A DNA stretch of 64,000 bases from Neptuniibacter halophilus (GCF_030295765.1 NZ_AP027292.1:124001-188000); one strand, 5' to 3'; positions 8,308 to 17,442 are shown, counted from the first letter of the stretch. Numbers and translations: made by a program. The notes: a model not told the origin generated them from the sequence alone.

Positions 8308-10254
8308 TCAGAAGCTGTAAGAAGCGGAAAGCTTGAAGTTACGCCCCGGCTCGTAGTCGGTCAGGTGCAGTGCCCCAAACACCGGGTGGTTCGCATCACC
8401 GATGCGGGAGGCGTGGGAGGCGTAGTACTCATCGAACAGGTTCTCGATACCGGCGGTCAGAGTCAGTCCCTGAATCGATACCGGTGTCCAGTTAGCCGAC
8501 AGGCTGTGCACATCGTAAGCCGGCTTATCGTAGTACTCCTCTTCCAGAATGAACTGGCTGGTCCAGTTAAGCGCCAGATTCTGTGACGGAATGTAGTAAT
8601 CCAGACCCAGTGCAATGCTGTCACCTACTTCGCGAGAGAGAGCCTCACCGGTTTCCCGATTCTCGGAGCCGGAATGCGCGTAAGAGAGGCGTGCATCCAG
8701 ATTACCCTGACTCAGCCCCACACTGGCTTCGAAACCGCGCAGGCGGTAGTCGCCGACATTTTCCAGCGTTCCGTTACCTTCATCGTCGATGTAATCATCA
8801 ATATCTGTCTGGAACAGGGTCAGGGAGAAGTTCAGCCGATCTAGCCCGGCCACCCCGGATTCTTCGAAGGACACACCCAGTTCATGGTTGATACCGGTTT
8901 CTGCTTTCAGATCCGGGTTAGCAGCCGATGTAGAGCTGGAGAACACTTCAGACAGGTTTGGCCCCTGGAACAACTGAGTGCTGCTGGCACGGAGGGTCCA
9001 GGCATCGGTCAGCGGATAAGCCGCCGCCAGACCCAGCGTGGTATCGGTAAAGGTTTTATCTGAGGCGGTGGTGTCGAGTTTGTAGCGGTTATAGCGAGCA
9101 CCCGGCGTCAGCACAAAGCCATTTTCAAATTCGATCGCATCTTCCACAAACAGGGCCATCGAGGTGGCCTCTTCCGGACGAACCAGTGCGCCATCTTCCA
9201 GACGTTCGGTCTCATGCTTCCAGGTTTCCAGACCGTAGCGCAGGGTATGCAACACGCTGTCACCTTCCAGCACAGACTCTGCCAGCAGGTTCAGACCCCG
9301 GTTCACCGATTCACCCTCAGCGTAACGGTAGGATGCACGGCTGTTCAGCGCTTCATCACGCCACAGGTGCATCGTGTTCTGGTAGAGGGTTGCCCGCAGG
9401 TTGACAGCATCACCCAGATCCAGCTCGTAGTTCAGGGTCAGGGTTTCACGTTCAAACTCGGTCGGGTAAACCGTGTTGTCGGTAATCGCCGCATTGGTCA
9501 GTGCGCCCATGTCCGCACGCGGCGCGTAGTCACCTGCATCGGTGTATTTGTCGTAGCTGAACTCCACCCGGTTGGCATCATCAATATCCAGCCCCAGTTT
9601 GACCAGTGCGTTATCGATCTCACCGTCGTTACCGATGCTCTCATTGCCCGAGCCATCTTCCGGGTTGTCACGGTTGGTAGTGTTAAAGTAGGCCAGCAGA
9701 TCCAGTTGATCATTCAACTGGCTGTAGGCGGTAGCGGAGTATCCAAAGTAGTCGTTGCTGGCAACGCTGGCATGCAGACGGGCACCGATTTTCTGGCCCT
9801 CTTTCAACAGGTCTTTGGCGTCTTTGGTTTCAAAGGCAACGCCACCGGAAAGGCCGCCATTAATCACCGAGTTGGTGCCCACCTGAAGATCAACCGCCTT
9901 AAGAATATCCGCGTTGATCAGCAGGTTGCCCATATGGTGGTACATAAAGTTGTTCTGACGGGCACCGTCGATGGTGATATCCAGATCCAGATCCTGCATA
10001 CCACGGATATTGATACGCTGGTTGGTTGAATGGGCGCCACCGATATCCACACCGGGCTGATCACGCAAAAGGTCACTCAGGTGATCTGCCTGTTTCAGTT
10101 CGATATCCTCACTCAGCAGTGAGGAGGCATTGCTGATCTGCGTGCCCCATACCTGAACTTTACTGTTTTCGACAACCGGGGTTTCTGCCCAGGCCTGGGT
10201 GGCGATGCCGACAGCCAGCACCAGAGGTAATTTGGTAGCAACAAGCGTTTTCAT
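8308..10254 (-). CDS. TonB-dependent outer membrane receptor (heme/iron type)
   Basis: A 648-residue outer membrane receptor with a signal peptide ending AWA. A plug domain at about 40-150 contains LLRDQPGVDIGG and RINIRGMQDLDLDITIDGAR, and a beta-barrel follows to the C-terminal aromatic residue (LSASYSF), typical of BamA-inserted barrels. A segment LFQGPNLSEVF followed by NPDLKAETG near residues 425-445 resembles the FRAP and NPDL boxes of heme receptors, and a heme or iron-complex substrate is my inference. A strong Fur-box-like palindrome lies upstream. The gene sits between its probable energy supply (TonB/Exb operon) and a periplasm-to-cytoplasm metal route, so the three units probably work together. 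Confidence 0.92.
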   Translation of the reverse strand: MKTLVATKLPLVLAVGIATQAWAETPVVENSKVQVWGTQISNASSLLSEDIELKQADHLSDLLRDQPGVDIGGAHSTNQRINIRGMQDLDLDITIDGARQNNFMYHHMGNLLINADILKAVDLQVGTNSVINGGLSGGVAFETKDAKDLLKEGQKIGARLHASVASNDYFGYSATAYSQLNDQLDLLAYFNTTNRDNPEDGSGNESIGNDGEIDNALVKLGLDIDDANRVEFSYDKYTDAGDYAPRADMGALTNAAITDNTVYPTEFERETLTLNYELDLGDAVNLRATLYQNTMHLWRDEALNSRASYRYAEGESVNRGLNLLAESVLEGDSVLHTLRYGLETWKHETERLEDGALVRPEEATSMALFVEDAIEFENGFVLTPGARYNRYKLDTTASDKTFTDTTLGLAAAYPLTDAWTLRASSTQLFQGPNLSEVFSSSTSAANPDLKAETGINHELGVSFEESGVAGLDRLNFSLTLFQTDIDDYIDDEGNGTLENVGDYRLRGFEASVGLSQGNLDARLSYAHSGSENRETGEALSREVGDSIALGLDYYIPSQNLALNWTSQFILEEEYYDKPAYDVHSLSANWTPVSIQGLTLTAGIENLFDEYYASHASRIGDANHPVFGALHLTDYEPGRNFKLSASYSF

Positions 10255-10272
10255 TTGCGTTATTCCGATAAT

Positions 10273-10299
10273 AAATAATGAGAATGATTTGCATTATTT
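10273..10299 (-). promoter_or_regulatory. Fur box before the TonB-dependent receptor
   Basis: An AT-rich palindrome with AAATAAT and ATTATTT arms flanking an AATGAGAATGATTTGCATTA core. It agrees with the Fur consensus built on NATWAT repeats. It lies about 20 bases before the receptor start codon, so Fur would block this promoter when iron is plentiful. Confidence 0.75.
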
Positions 10300-10353
10300 A
10301 TATCTACTGCAAAATTCCAACACCCTTTACACAATTTACAATTCAAAACCGGT

Positions 10354-11700
10354 TCAGGCACCTGCCGGCAGCGTGAGGACAATATCCAGACCGCCCGCCG
10401 TATTCAACTCTGCGCGGATCTCTCCACCTAAAAGGCGTACCTGCCGTTTACACAGCGCCAGACCGAGTCCAAAGCCTCCCACTTCGCGGGACCGGGCTTT
10501 ATCGGTGCGAAAAAACGGATCGAAGATTTTCTCCAGATAAGCCTCAGGTACGCCCGGCCCCCGGTCAGAAATTGTCACCCGATACTCCCCTTCCCTGCTG
10601 CAACAGGACACCCTCACCGGCTCATCTTCAGGTGAATATTTCAGTGCGTTACGCAGGGCATTTTCCAGTGTCTGTGCCAGCGCCATCTGAGAGGATTGCC
10701 GCAAGGGTAGCTGCGCCGGGTAATCTCGCCGGATCTGCCGCCCGGGAAACTCAAAACCGGCGTCTTCACAGATCAGGTCCAGCAAGGTTGTCAGGTTAAA
10801 TGCATCCCCGGTCTCTATTTCCGGCTCCCCTTCGAGCCACGCCAGCGTCAGTGCATCCTCAACCAGTTGGTGCATCTGGGCCAGTTCCCGTTTCAGACGC
10901 GGCTGCAACTCACCGATCCGTTTCGGTTCGGTTTCGCTGATCTCCAGTGCCAGCGCCAGACGTGTCAGCGGAGTTCGCAGCTCATGGGAAAGATCCCCCA
11001 GCAACTGTCGCTGGGAGCTGACCAGTTGTTCTACCTGATCGGCCATACGGTCAAATGAAATCGCCACCCGGGTCAGTTCATCGGCGCGCCGCCGACGGAT
11101 GTCGGGTAAAACCCGCGCAGACAAGTCACCATCGGCCAGACGCAGCGCCCCCTTATTCATCGCCTCCAGTGGCTGCATCAGATAACGATAAGCCAGCCAG
11201 CAGAACAGGGTCATAATCAGTGAGGGCAGTATGATGGTCAGCAGACTGTGAACCAGCGCCGTATTGCCCTGCGGATACATGCTTCGCGGCAACTGCAGAA
11301 TAAAACTGCCGCCGCTACGGGTGAACGGCTCACCGATCAGCAGGTGCTGCATAAACGGGTGCACCGGCCAGTTCACCTGGCGCTGGAACCCAAGCCGGGG
11401 CCGCAGCACTTCGGGTATGGGCTGATCTGCCAGCAACCGGTGATCCGCAAGCCTGACGCCAGACCAGACCCCGTATTCCCGCCGGATCCTCTGCTGTACC
11501 TGCAGTACCCGGGCTTCATCACCCTGCAACAGGGCCCCCTCAATCTCCAGCGCCAGCTCACGGATCCGTGTCTGATTGTCCGCTGAGACTTCGGTCATCC
11601 CCAGCGTAATCCGGGATGAGAGGTGATGCAGACCCGAAAACAGAATCAGTGACAGCGCCAGCAAACTGAAGTTAAGACGCCAGAATAAGCGACGGTTCAT
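10354..11700 (-). CDS. Sensor histidine kinase (CpxA/RstB-like)
   Basis: A 448-residue membrane sensor kinase. It has an N-terminal transmembrane helix (about 8-28), a periplasmic domain, a second helix near 155-178 and a HAMP linker. The phosphoacceptor H box is LLGDLSHELRTPLTRL (His about 240), the N box LENALRNALKYSPED, and the G boxes include DRGPGVP and GGFGLGLALCK. All catalytic signatures are present. It overlaps the response regulator gene by four bases (ATGA) and is the last gene of the TonB/Exb operon. The periplasmic signal is unknown; the context suggests iron limitation or envelope status. Confidence 0.92.
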   Translation of the reverse strand: MNRRLFWRLNFSLLALSLILFSGLHHLSSRITLGMTEVSADNQTRIRELALEIEGALLQGDEARVLQVQQRIRREYGVWSGVRLADHRLLADQPIPEVLRPRLGFQRQVNWPVHPFMQHLLIGEPFTRSGGSFILQLPRSMYPQGNTALVHSLLTIILPSLIMTLFCWLAYRYLMQPLEAMNKGALRLADGDLSARVLPDIRRRRADELTRVAISFDRMADQVEQLVSSQRQLLGDLSHELRTPLTRLALALEISETEPKRIGELQPRLKRELAQMHQLVEDALTLAWLEGEPEIETGDAFNLTTLLDLICEDAGFEFPGRQIRRDYPAQLPLRQSSQMALAQTLENALRNALKYSPEDEPVRVSCCSREGEYRVTISDRGPGVPEAYLEKIFDPFFRTDKARSREVGGFGLGLALCKRQVRLLGGEIRAELNTAGGLDIVLTLPAGA

Positions 11701-12425
11701 TGATAGCAGTAACCCTGTCCGCGGATGGTTTTAATCCGTTGCAGAGCAGACACTGCGGTAAATTTGGAACGCAGATTACTGACATGCATATCCAGCCCCC
11801 GGTCATAACGGCTGAAAGGCTTGTTCAGTACCCGCTGGTAGAGATACGGCTTGCTCAGTATCTCGCCTTTGTGGCTGAGAAAGGTTTTCAGCAGTTCGGC
11901 TTCGATCGGTGTCAGCTCCACCTCCGCCTGTGGCGAAACCAGCCGTTGCTGCTGCAGATCGAGCACCAGCTCCTCATCCTCAAACCGACTGGGGCGCTCC
12001 CGGGTTGCAGGTTGCGCCAGACTGCGGCGCAGTAACGCCCTGATCCGCAGCATCAGCTCAGTCATATTGAACGGTTTCGGCAGATAGTCATCGGCACCGC
12101 CATTGAAGCCGTCGATCCGATCCTGTTCCGCACCACAGGCAGACAGGATCATTACCGGCGTATCACGATAACGGCGGAGCCGCTGTAACAGCTCCAGACC
12201 ATCCAGCTCCGGCAACATTTTATCCAGTAATATAAGATCAAAGGTCTGGTTGATCGCAGTGATCAACCCCTCCCGGCCGTTGAAGCTCTGTACGGTATGA
12301 TAGCCCTTCTGCCCGAGCATTCCGGCCAGCGCATCACTGACTTCACGGTCATCCTCAATCAACAGAATGCGTGCCGTCAGATCCGGCCTGACCGCAGCGG
12401 AATCCACCTGTACTCCCCGCTCCAT
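11697..12425 (-). CDS. OmpR-family response regulator
   Basis: A two-domain regulator of about 242 residues. The receiver has the acidic pair IEDD, the phosphoacceptor in LLDKMLPELDG and the lysine in YLPKPFN; a winged-helix DNA-binding domain follows (ending SNLRSKF...KTIRGQGYCYQ). The start at 12425 is five bases past the TPR gene stop. A GTG at 12407 has a better ribosome site (GGGGAG, five bases away) and could be the true start, giving 236 residues. It pairs with the kinase that overlaps its 3' end. CpxR-like by sequence pattern; the target genes are unknown, with the neighbouring TonB genes as obvious candidates. Confidence 0.92.
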   Translation of the reverse strand: MERGVQVDSAAVRPDLTARILLIEDDREVSDALAGMLGQKGYHTVQSFNGREGLITAINQTFDLILLDKMLPELDGLELLQRLRRYRDTPVMILSACGAEQDRIDGFNGGADDYLPKPFNMTELMLRIRALLRRSLAQPATRERPSRFEDEELVLDLQQQRLVSPQAEVELTPIEAELLKTFLSHKGEILSKPYLYQRVLNKPFSRYDRGLDMHVSNLRSKFTAVSALQRIKTIRGQGYCYQ

Positions 12426-12429
12426 CCAA

Positions 12430-13641
12430 TCAGCCCTGGCGTTCACTGGCAGCCTCCAGTTGTTCCAGATAACGCATCCAGCCAGCCACAGACCGGGCGT
12501 AGCGATCTTCACGGGAGGCGTTAACAAAGGCGCTGCGTGCCTGCTCAAACTGCTTCATGTTGACCCGGGCGATTCCCAGCAACAACTGCAGCTCAGCCGG
12601 TTTGGCCGGTTTCTGCTGCAACGCTTTGAGCAGCAAGGTTTCTGCGCTGTGCCACTGCCCTGTTTTCAGATGCAACTGCGCCAGACGCACTGCGCGACTC
12701 TGGCGAGGGGCCTGAGCCTGAAGGCGATTCAGCACGTTAATAGCACGCTGATCCTCCCGCGCCCTGATCCAGGCGTTGGCCAGCAGATCCAGATTTTTGG
12801 CGTTGGCCCGGAGTACGCCCTTGCGCACCCCTTTATCCAGTATCTCTCCGGCAACATAGGGCAACTGCTGGTTCAGCAGGAGCTGCGCCAGCAGACGATA
12901 ATCCCGTGCTTCGTTTAACAACCCGCGCTGATACCCCAGACGCTGGGTTGCCAGCGCCTGCTTTTCGGCCCCCTGACGTACCTGCAAAGAAACCAGTTGG
13001 CGCCAGTATTCGGGCTTATCTGCATAATGCTGCACCAGTTGCTGTTGCTGCCTGACCGCACCGGCCCACTGTTTCAGTTGCACGTGGGCACCGATCTGTA
13101 GCAGGTACCAACTGGCCGGTGCTACCTTACGCTGACTGATAGCAGCCCTGATCGGCGGTAGCACTTCGCGCCAGCGCTCCAGTTGCGCATTAGCCTGCGC
13201 CAGCAACAGATAATCCTCAGCTCTGGCCTTAGCCTCCGGCTGCTGCATCCACTGGCTGATCTCACGGATACAGTTTTTCCACTGCGCCTCAGTGCAATAT
13301 AACTGGCCAAGCGTATGCTGCAGGTTGAGCATCTGTTCAGGCGGCAACGCATCCAGCCCCCTGGCCTGCTTCAGATAGCCGATAGCAGCCGGGTACTGCT
13401 CCAGTTGCAGGCTGACCTGCGCCAGATTATGGAAAACCAGCGCTTTGGCATAATCACTGCGAACCTGTTTCTCAACACTGAGCCACTGCTTTCTGGCTTC
13501 AGCCCATTGCCCCTGCTCCATCAACGGAAATACCGCATTCAACTGCCGGTATTCCGCTTCGGTCAGCCTTGCCTGAGCCGCCTGCGATGAGCCCGCGAAG
13601 ATCAGGCATAACCAGAGGATAGACTGTGTAATAGGTTTCAT
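12430..13641 (-). CDS. Exported TPR-repeat protein of the TonB2-type cluster
   Basis: A 403-residue protein with a signal peptide (ending GSSQAAQA) followed by tandem tetratricopeptide-like helical repeats over most of its length (for example ALVFHNLAQVSLQLEQYPAA and LQLLLGIARVNMKQFEQARS). The frame extends 40 codons upstream inside tonB, but the signal peptide marks the ATG at 13641. TPR proteins regularly follow exbB-exbB-exbD-tonB in Vibrio/Shewanella-type TonB2 clusters; a scaffold or accessory role at the periplasmic side of the complex is likely. The stop codon is five bases before the response regulator start. Confidence 0.85.
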   Translation of the reverse strand: MKPITQSILWLCLIFAGSSQAAQARLTEAEYRQLNAVFPLMEQGQWAEARKQWLSVEKQVRSDYAKALVFHNLAQVSLQLEQYPAAIGYLKQARGLDALPPEQMLNLQHTLGQLYCTEAQWKNCIREISQWMQQPEAKARAEDYLLLAQANAQLERWREVLPPIRAAISQRKVAPASWYLLQIGAHVQLKQWAGAVRQQQQLVQHYADKPEYWRQLVSLQVRQGAEKQALATQRLGYQRGLLNEARDYRLLAQLLLNQQLPYVAGEILDKGVRKGVLRANAKNLDLLANAWIRAREDQRAINVLNRLQAQAPRQSRAVRLAQLHLKTGQWHSAETLLLKALQQKPAKPAELQLLLGIARVNMKQFEQARSAFVNASREDRYARSVAGWMRYLEQLEAASERQG

Positions 13642-13645
13642 GGGA

Positions 13646-14281
13646 TTACTTCTCCAGTTTGAATTCCAGCTCCTGACGGGCCTTAAAAGGTACGGCCCGC
13701 CCCTCGACCCGGCGTATTTTGAAACGCCAGCGCTTGATCGAGCGAAGCACCGCATCATCAAACACCCCGGCCGGTGTCGAACGGATCACCTTAATGCTGT
13801 CCGGCTGAACCGTACCGGCTTCGGTCACCAGAAACTCCACCGTCACACTGCCCTCCTGCTTGCGGCGCAAGGCCCGTCGCGGGTAGCCCGGAGGCACCTG
13901 ACTCAGCACCGTCGGGTTGCTGTCCAGATACAGCGCTGGCTGGGGTGGCGCCAAGGGAGCCAACGCAGTGAGCACCGGTTGCGAGGGCATCAGATCAGGA
14001 ATATCGACCTGCGGCGCCAGCGTATCCAGCTCCGGCTGTGGCAGATCCATACTCGGCACCGGTGGAGCAGACTGCGGCACAATCTGCTCCGGTTCCGGCG
14101 GCTTCTGCCGTTGCCGCAACTGCAGCTCCGGATCTTCACGCAGCAAGTGGAAATTCAGCTCCGGTGTCATCGACGAATCCCGGTTTGCCTGTTGCGGGCT
14201 GAGCGAAAGCATTGCCAGCAGATAAAACAGCAGCAATACCGATAACACACCGCCCGGCAGGGCCAGCAACATGCGCAACAT
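13646..14281 (-). CDS. tonB: TonB energy transducer
   Basis: A 211-residue TonB: N-terminal membrane anchor (about 8-28), a proline-rich periplasmic spacer (residues about 55-120, PPEPEQIVPQSAPPVP and similar) and a C-terminal TonB domain with the characteristic VPPGYPRRALRRKQEGSV and AVLRSIKRWRF segments. It carries proton-motive energy from ExbB/ExbD to outer membrane receptors. The ATG overlaps the exbD stop (TGATG). The spacer is shorter than in E. coli TonB, as is usual for TonB2-type proteins that work with a TtpC partner. Confidence 0.93.
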   Translation of the reverse strand: MLRMLLALPGGVLSVLLLFYLLAMLSLSPQQANRDSSMTPELNFHLLREDPELQLRQRQKPPEPEQIVPQSAPPVPSMDLPQPELDTLAPQVDIPDLMPSQPVLTALAPLAPPQPALYLDSNPTVLSQVPPGYPRRALRRKQEGSVTVEFLVTEAGTVQPDSIKVIRSTPAGVFDDAVLRSIKRWRFKIRRVEGRAVPFKARQELEFKLEK

Positions 14282-14691
14282 CAATCGTTACCCTCGCGGG
14301 TCGAAACGGTGTAAGCCACCTTCGCCAGTCGCAACTGATCGATCACTTTAACCAGTTGCCCGGTCGTAGACGCCTGATCCGCCTGAATCACCACATTGAT
14401 CTCAGCCTGTTCACTCTTCAGACGTTCAATAGCAGGACGCAGCATACGGATATCAACCGGCTTACGATCCACCCAGATCTGATTCTGGTCAGAGATAGCC
14501 ACCAGCACAGCAGTCTTACTTTGCTCCGCACTGCTGGCCGCACTCGGCCGGTTAACGTCGATACCCGCCTCACGCACAAACGAGGTGGAGACGATAAAAA
14601 AGATCAGCATAATGAAAACCACATCCAGCATCGGCGTCATATTAATCTCAGCTTCATCCTGTTGTTGTGAAACCAGCAAACGCTGCCTCAT
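14281..14691 (-). CDS. exbD: ExbD biopolymer transport protein
   Basis: A 136-residue ExbD/TolR family protein. One transmembrane helix carries the conserved proton-pathway aspartate in NMTPMLDVVFIMLIFF (Asp about 23), and a periplasmic domain follows. It works with the ExbB proteins encoded just upstream to couple the proton gradient to TonB. Overlaps of four bases with exbB and a TGATG junction with tonB show a tightly coupled operon. Confidence 0.95.
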   Translation of the reverse strand: MRQRLLVSQQQDEAEINMTPMLDVVFIMLIFFIVSTSFVREAGIDVNRPSAASSAEQSKTAVLVAISDQNQIWVDRKPVDIRMLRPAIERLKSEQAEINVVIQADQASTTGQLVKVIDQLRLAKVAYTVSTREGND

Positions 14692-15206
14692 CGGTTTTCT
14701 CCTGTCTGTAGCACCAGACGCAAACGACTGCGCTCAGCCTCCGCCCAGCGAAATAATCGGTTGTAAAACAGCAGGCCGGCCACTGCGACCGCCATTCCGG
14801 TCATGGTTGGGAAGGTTGCACTGGCCACACCCGCCGCCATCATTCTCGGATTGCCCGTGCCATAGAGTGCCAGCGCATCAAACACCTGAATCATGCCGGT
14901 GACCGTGCCCAGCAGGCCGATCAGCGGACAAAGCGTAATCAGACATTTGATCATGGCGAACTGACTGTTCAGAGCGATATCGAGATCACAGACCCGGCTG
15001 CGTCGTACCGAGAACGTGGCAGTGCGCCCCAGCTCTGTGGTCAGCGCCTTCTTAGCCGCCGGATACTGCCAGAAGCGATACCCCAGCCTTTCCAGAATCA
15101 GACTAAACAGCACGACACCCACCAGCAGAATCAGGTAAAGCACCCAACCGCCGGTCTGAAAAAACTGGCTCAGTGCATAGAGCCAGTCATGCAGGCTAGG
15201 CAGCAT
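14688..15206 (-). CDS. exbB: MotA/TolQ/ExbB proton channel protein (ExbB2 type)
   Basis: A 172-residue short ExbB. Three hydrophobic segments are seen, with the family core APLIGLLGTVTGMI-like stretch here as CPLIGLLGTVTGMIQVFDAL and the last helix starting FPTMTGMAVAVAGLLFYN. It is the channel partner of the adjacent ExbD. The short length and lack of an N-terminal extension match ExbB2 of TonB2 systems, distinguishing it from the longer ExbB-like protein upstream, whose gene end overlaps this one by 11 bases. Confidence 0.93.
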   Translation of the reverse strand: MLPSLHDWLYALSQFFQTGGWVLYLILLVGVVLFSLILERLGYRFWQYPAAKKALTTELGRTATFSVRRSRVCDLDIALNSQFAMIKCLITLCPLIGLLGTVTGMIQVFDALALYGTGNPRMMAAGVASATFPTMTGMAVAVAGLLFYNRLFRWAEAERSRLRLVLQTGENR

Positions 15207-16554
15207 GTGACAGCGCCTCAGGTTCTTCCCCGATTTCCGATTCCGCCAGCAGGCCGAGGCTTTTCTCCTGCAGCAACTGGCTGATCCGGCGACTGCGGGA
15301 CGACAGATAGCTGTGACAGAACAGCAGCGGAATCGCTACCACCAGACCCAATACCGTGGTCATCAGCGCCTGAGAGATACCGCCGGCCATCAGTTTAGGA
15401 TCACTGGTTCCGAACAGCGTGATGCTCTGGAAAGTCGCGATCATACCGACCACCGTACCCAGCAGCCCCAACAGCGGGGCCACCGCGGCCAGCAGTTTGA
15501 TTATGTTCTGACCCCGTTCAATGGCCGGCAACTCCCGCAGGATCGCCTCATCGACCCGCAGTTCGCGCTGACTGAGAGAATCATCAGTTCCGTTCAGTGC
15601 CAGCAACACCCGCCCCAGCGGGTTGCCTGAATTCAGATTGAGCGGATCATTTAACTGGCTGCGCACCCGCAGTTCGCTGCGGGTCATCATCAGCATCTGC
15701 CATAACGCGACCAGCAGACCTATGCCACCCAGCGCCAGAATCAGGTAACCCACTTCACCCCCCTGACGAATCCGCTCCGACAGACCGGGCATACGCTCCA
15801 GCAATGCCAGCAACTGCCCGCGCGAGGGATCAATCAACAGATCGCTACCGGTGCCATTCAGATATTCCACAAACGCCTGCTGATCTGCCGCCGGGGGCTG
15901 TTTTGCCAGCACACTGAATAGTTGCTGTGAGGTGTTCCAGCTAAGAAACTCGCCCTCCGCCGTTGCTGCGGTGAAAGTACCTATGCGCAGCAGGTCGCGT
16001 ACTTCAGACAAACCATCCCCCGCCGTTACCGGGGCCTTGATACGGGCAATCTCACCACTAGCGGTCATCTCCAGTTGTAACTGGTACCAGAGATTTTGCA
16101 GATCCTGCAGATCCGGCACCCGCTTTGAATCTGCAAATGCCAGTTGTCCGGTCCGCTCAGGGTATTCAGCACTGGTCATGGAGTCCTGCAACAAAGGACG
16201 CAGCTCTGCAGCCACTTCACGGGCAACACCAAAGACCTCACCTAACTGGCCGGAACGTTGCTGCAACGCCTCTTCCAGACCGGCCAAACGGGTATCATTG
16301 GCATCAAATTCAGCTTTCAGGCGGGTCTGTTCCGCTTCCGCTGCCTGCAACCGTAACTGACTCTCTTTCAGCAACTGTTCGCGCTGATCCAGCTCGGCGG
16401 TAAAACGGGCTTCACGCTGACGGTTGATCTGGGTGTCGTTACTGCGAATCTGTTGCACATCATCCAGCAATCCACGCAAAGGCACCGGATCAGCCATAAC
16501 CGCACTACTGATACCCAGCACCAGCAAACCTGAAGTTAACCATTTATTCCGCAT
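15196..16554 (-). CDS. Long ExbB-like protein with periplasmic coiled coil (TtpC-like)
   Basis: A 452-residue protein in two parts: a signal peptide (ending VMADP) with a long predicted coiled coil at about 35-110 and a helical periplasmic region, then a membrane MotA/TolQ/ExbB domain from about 270 to 440 with LLAAVAPLLGLLGTVVGMIA. This is the architecture of TtpC, the fourth component of Vibrio TonB2 systems, needed there for TonB2-dependent iron transport. It sits between DUF3450 and short ExbB with overlaps at both ends, the standard gene order. Confidence 0.88.
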   Translation of the reverse strand: MRNKWLTSGLLVLGISSAVMADPVPLRGLLDDVQQIRSNDTQINRQREARFTAELDQREQLLKESQLRLQAAEAEQTRLKAEFDANDTRLAGLEEALQQRSGQLGEVFGVAREVAAELRPLLQDSMTSAEYPERTGQLAFADSKRVPDLQDLQNLWYQLQLEMTASGEIARIKAPVTAGDGLSEVRDLLRIGTFTAATAEGEFLSWNTSQQLFSVLAKQPPAADQQAFVEYLNGTGSDLLIDPSRGQLLALLERMPGLSERIRQGGEVGYLILALGGIGLLVALWQMLMMTRSELRVRSQLNDPLNLNSGNPLGRVLLALNGTDDSLSQRELRVDEAILRELPAIERGQNIIKLLAAVAPLLGLLGTVVGMIATFQSITLFGTSDPKLMAGGISQALMTTVLGLVVAIPLLFCHSYLSSRSRRISQLLQEKSLGLLAESEIGEEPEALSHAA

Positions 16555-17308
16555 GAGCCACCTCCATTGCCGGCAACGGCAGATTCAGCAAAGCGGGAAC
16601 CTGCTGCTGCAGTGCCACCTGAATCGCCTGACCCAGCGCCAGATTCTGCGCTTCATCCAACATCTGCCAGCGTTGCTGCGACGGTTGCCAGAGTGCACTC
16701 TGACGTCGATCCAGACTCTGATAGTAGAGCGCCACGCGCCCCAGACGGAGGAACGTCACCTGTCGGCCCTCTGCGTCCGGCAGGCTGCCACTGTAGGCTT
16801 CAAGCGTCCGCCCATACTCCACTTCCACCAGATAGGCCTGCAGAATCTGACGATACTTTTCCGCAACACTGATATCCGCACGCTTTAACAGGGCATGCAG
16901 GCGCGCTATTCGCTGCTGGCGCTCTTGTGGAAGAAACGGGGTATCTGCGGAGACAAACTGCTGCAGGGTACTGAGCATTCGATTCAGCATCGGCAGCACG
17001 CTCTGATCCATCTCTTCAATGGAGTCGATCTGTTGCTGCAGATCAGCCATTTCAGCCTGTTGCGAGGCGACCAGCTGAGCCATCTGCTGGTTGTAGGCTT
17101 CTGTCAGATCAGCCATGCGCTCATTAGCCAGATAGGTCTCGGTTGCCTCCTGACTATTCAGGTCAAGCTGATTTATCCGCTTCTGCGCCTTCTGACCGAG
17201 TTCATGCACTGCGCCCGCCTGTGCGCTTGCGGAGGGTAATTGTGCCGCGTTTGCCACAGCGACAGACAGTGCCAGGCTCAGCACCGTACAGGTAAACTTT
17301 CCATGCAT
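16544..17308 (-). CDS. DUF3450 periplasmic protein, first gene of the TonB2-type operon
   Basis: A protein of about 254 residues with a signal peptide ending AVANA and long helical, glutamine-rich coiled-coil stretches (LVASQQAEMADLQQQIDSIE near 85-105) followed by the DUF3450 core (VEYGRTLEAYSG, RLGRVALYYQSLD). DUF3450 proteins lead TtpC-ExbB-ExbD-TonB operons in many gammaproteobacteria; the mechanism is unknown. Possible starts are ATG 17314 and ATG 17308; GGGA six bases before the latter favours it. A Fur-box-like site is directly upstream. Confidence 0.88.
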   Translation of the reverse strand: MHGKFTCTVLSLALSVAVANAAQLPSASAQAGAVHELGQKAQKRINQLDLNSQEATETYLANERMADLTEAYNQQMAQLVASQQAEMADLQQQIDSIEEMDQSVLPMLNRMLSTLQQFVSADTPFLPQERQQRIARLHALLKRADISVAEKYRQILQAYLVEVEYGRTLEAYSGSLPDAEGRQVTFLRLGRVALYYQSLDRRQSALWQPSQQRWQMLDEAQNLALGQAIQVALQQQVPALLNLPLPAMEVAHAE

Positions 17309-17334
17309 GATCATTCCCAAGAGACAAATAAACG

Positions 17335-17353
17335 TTAATGAGAATGATTATCT
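17335..17353 (-). promoter_or_regulatory. Fur box before the TonB/Exb operon
   Basis: TTAATGAGAATGATTATCT matches the Fur consensus closely and lies 27-45 bases before the DUF3450 start. It implies iron repression of the whole eight-gene run, including the two-component system at its end. Confidence 0.75.
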
Positions 17354-17410
17354 AGCACATTCTTATACACATCAAGCTTCTTTATCTTCTTTACAAACTT
17401 GACGCAGGCA

Positions 17411-17442
17411 ATAAAAAACCGAAACACAGGTTTCGGTTTTTC
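17411..17442 (-). terminator. Terminator after ylqF and the basic protein gene
   Basis: A ten-base stem AAACCGAAAC/GTTTCGGTTT with loop ACAG, followed on the minus strand by TTTTTTATT. It is an intrinsic terminator for the leftward ylqF unit, and it isolates the Fur-controlled promoter. Confidence 0.85.

Noticed and set aside
9214..10029. 271-codon plus-strand frame over the TonB receptor
   Set aside because: Antisense of a well-supported receptor; no start signal or motifs.
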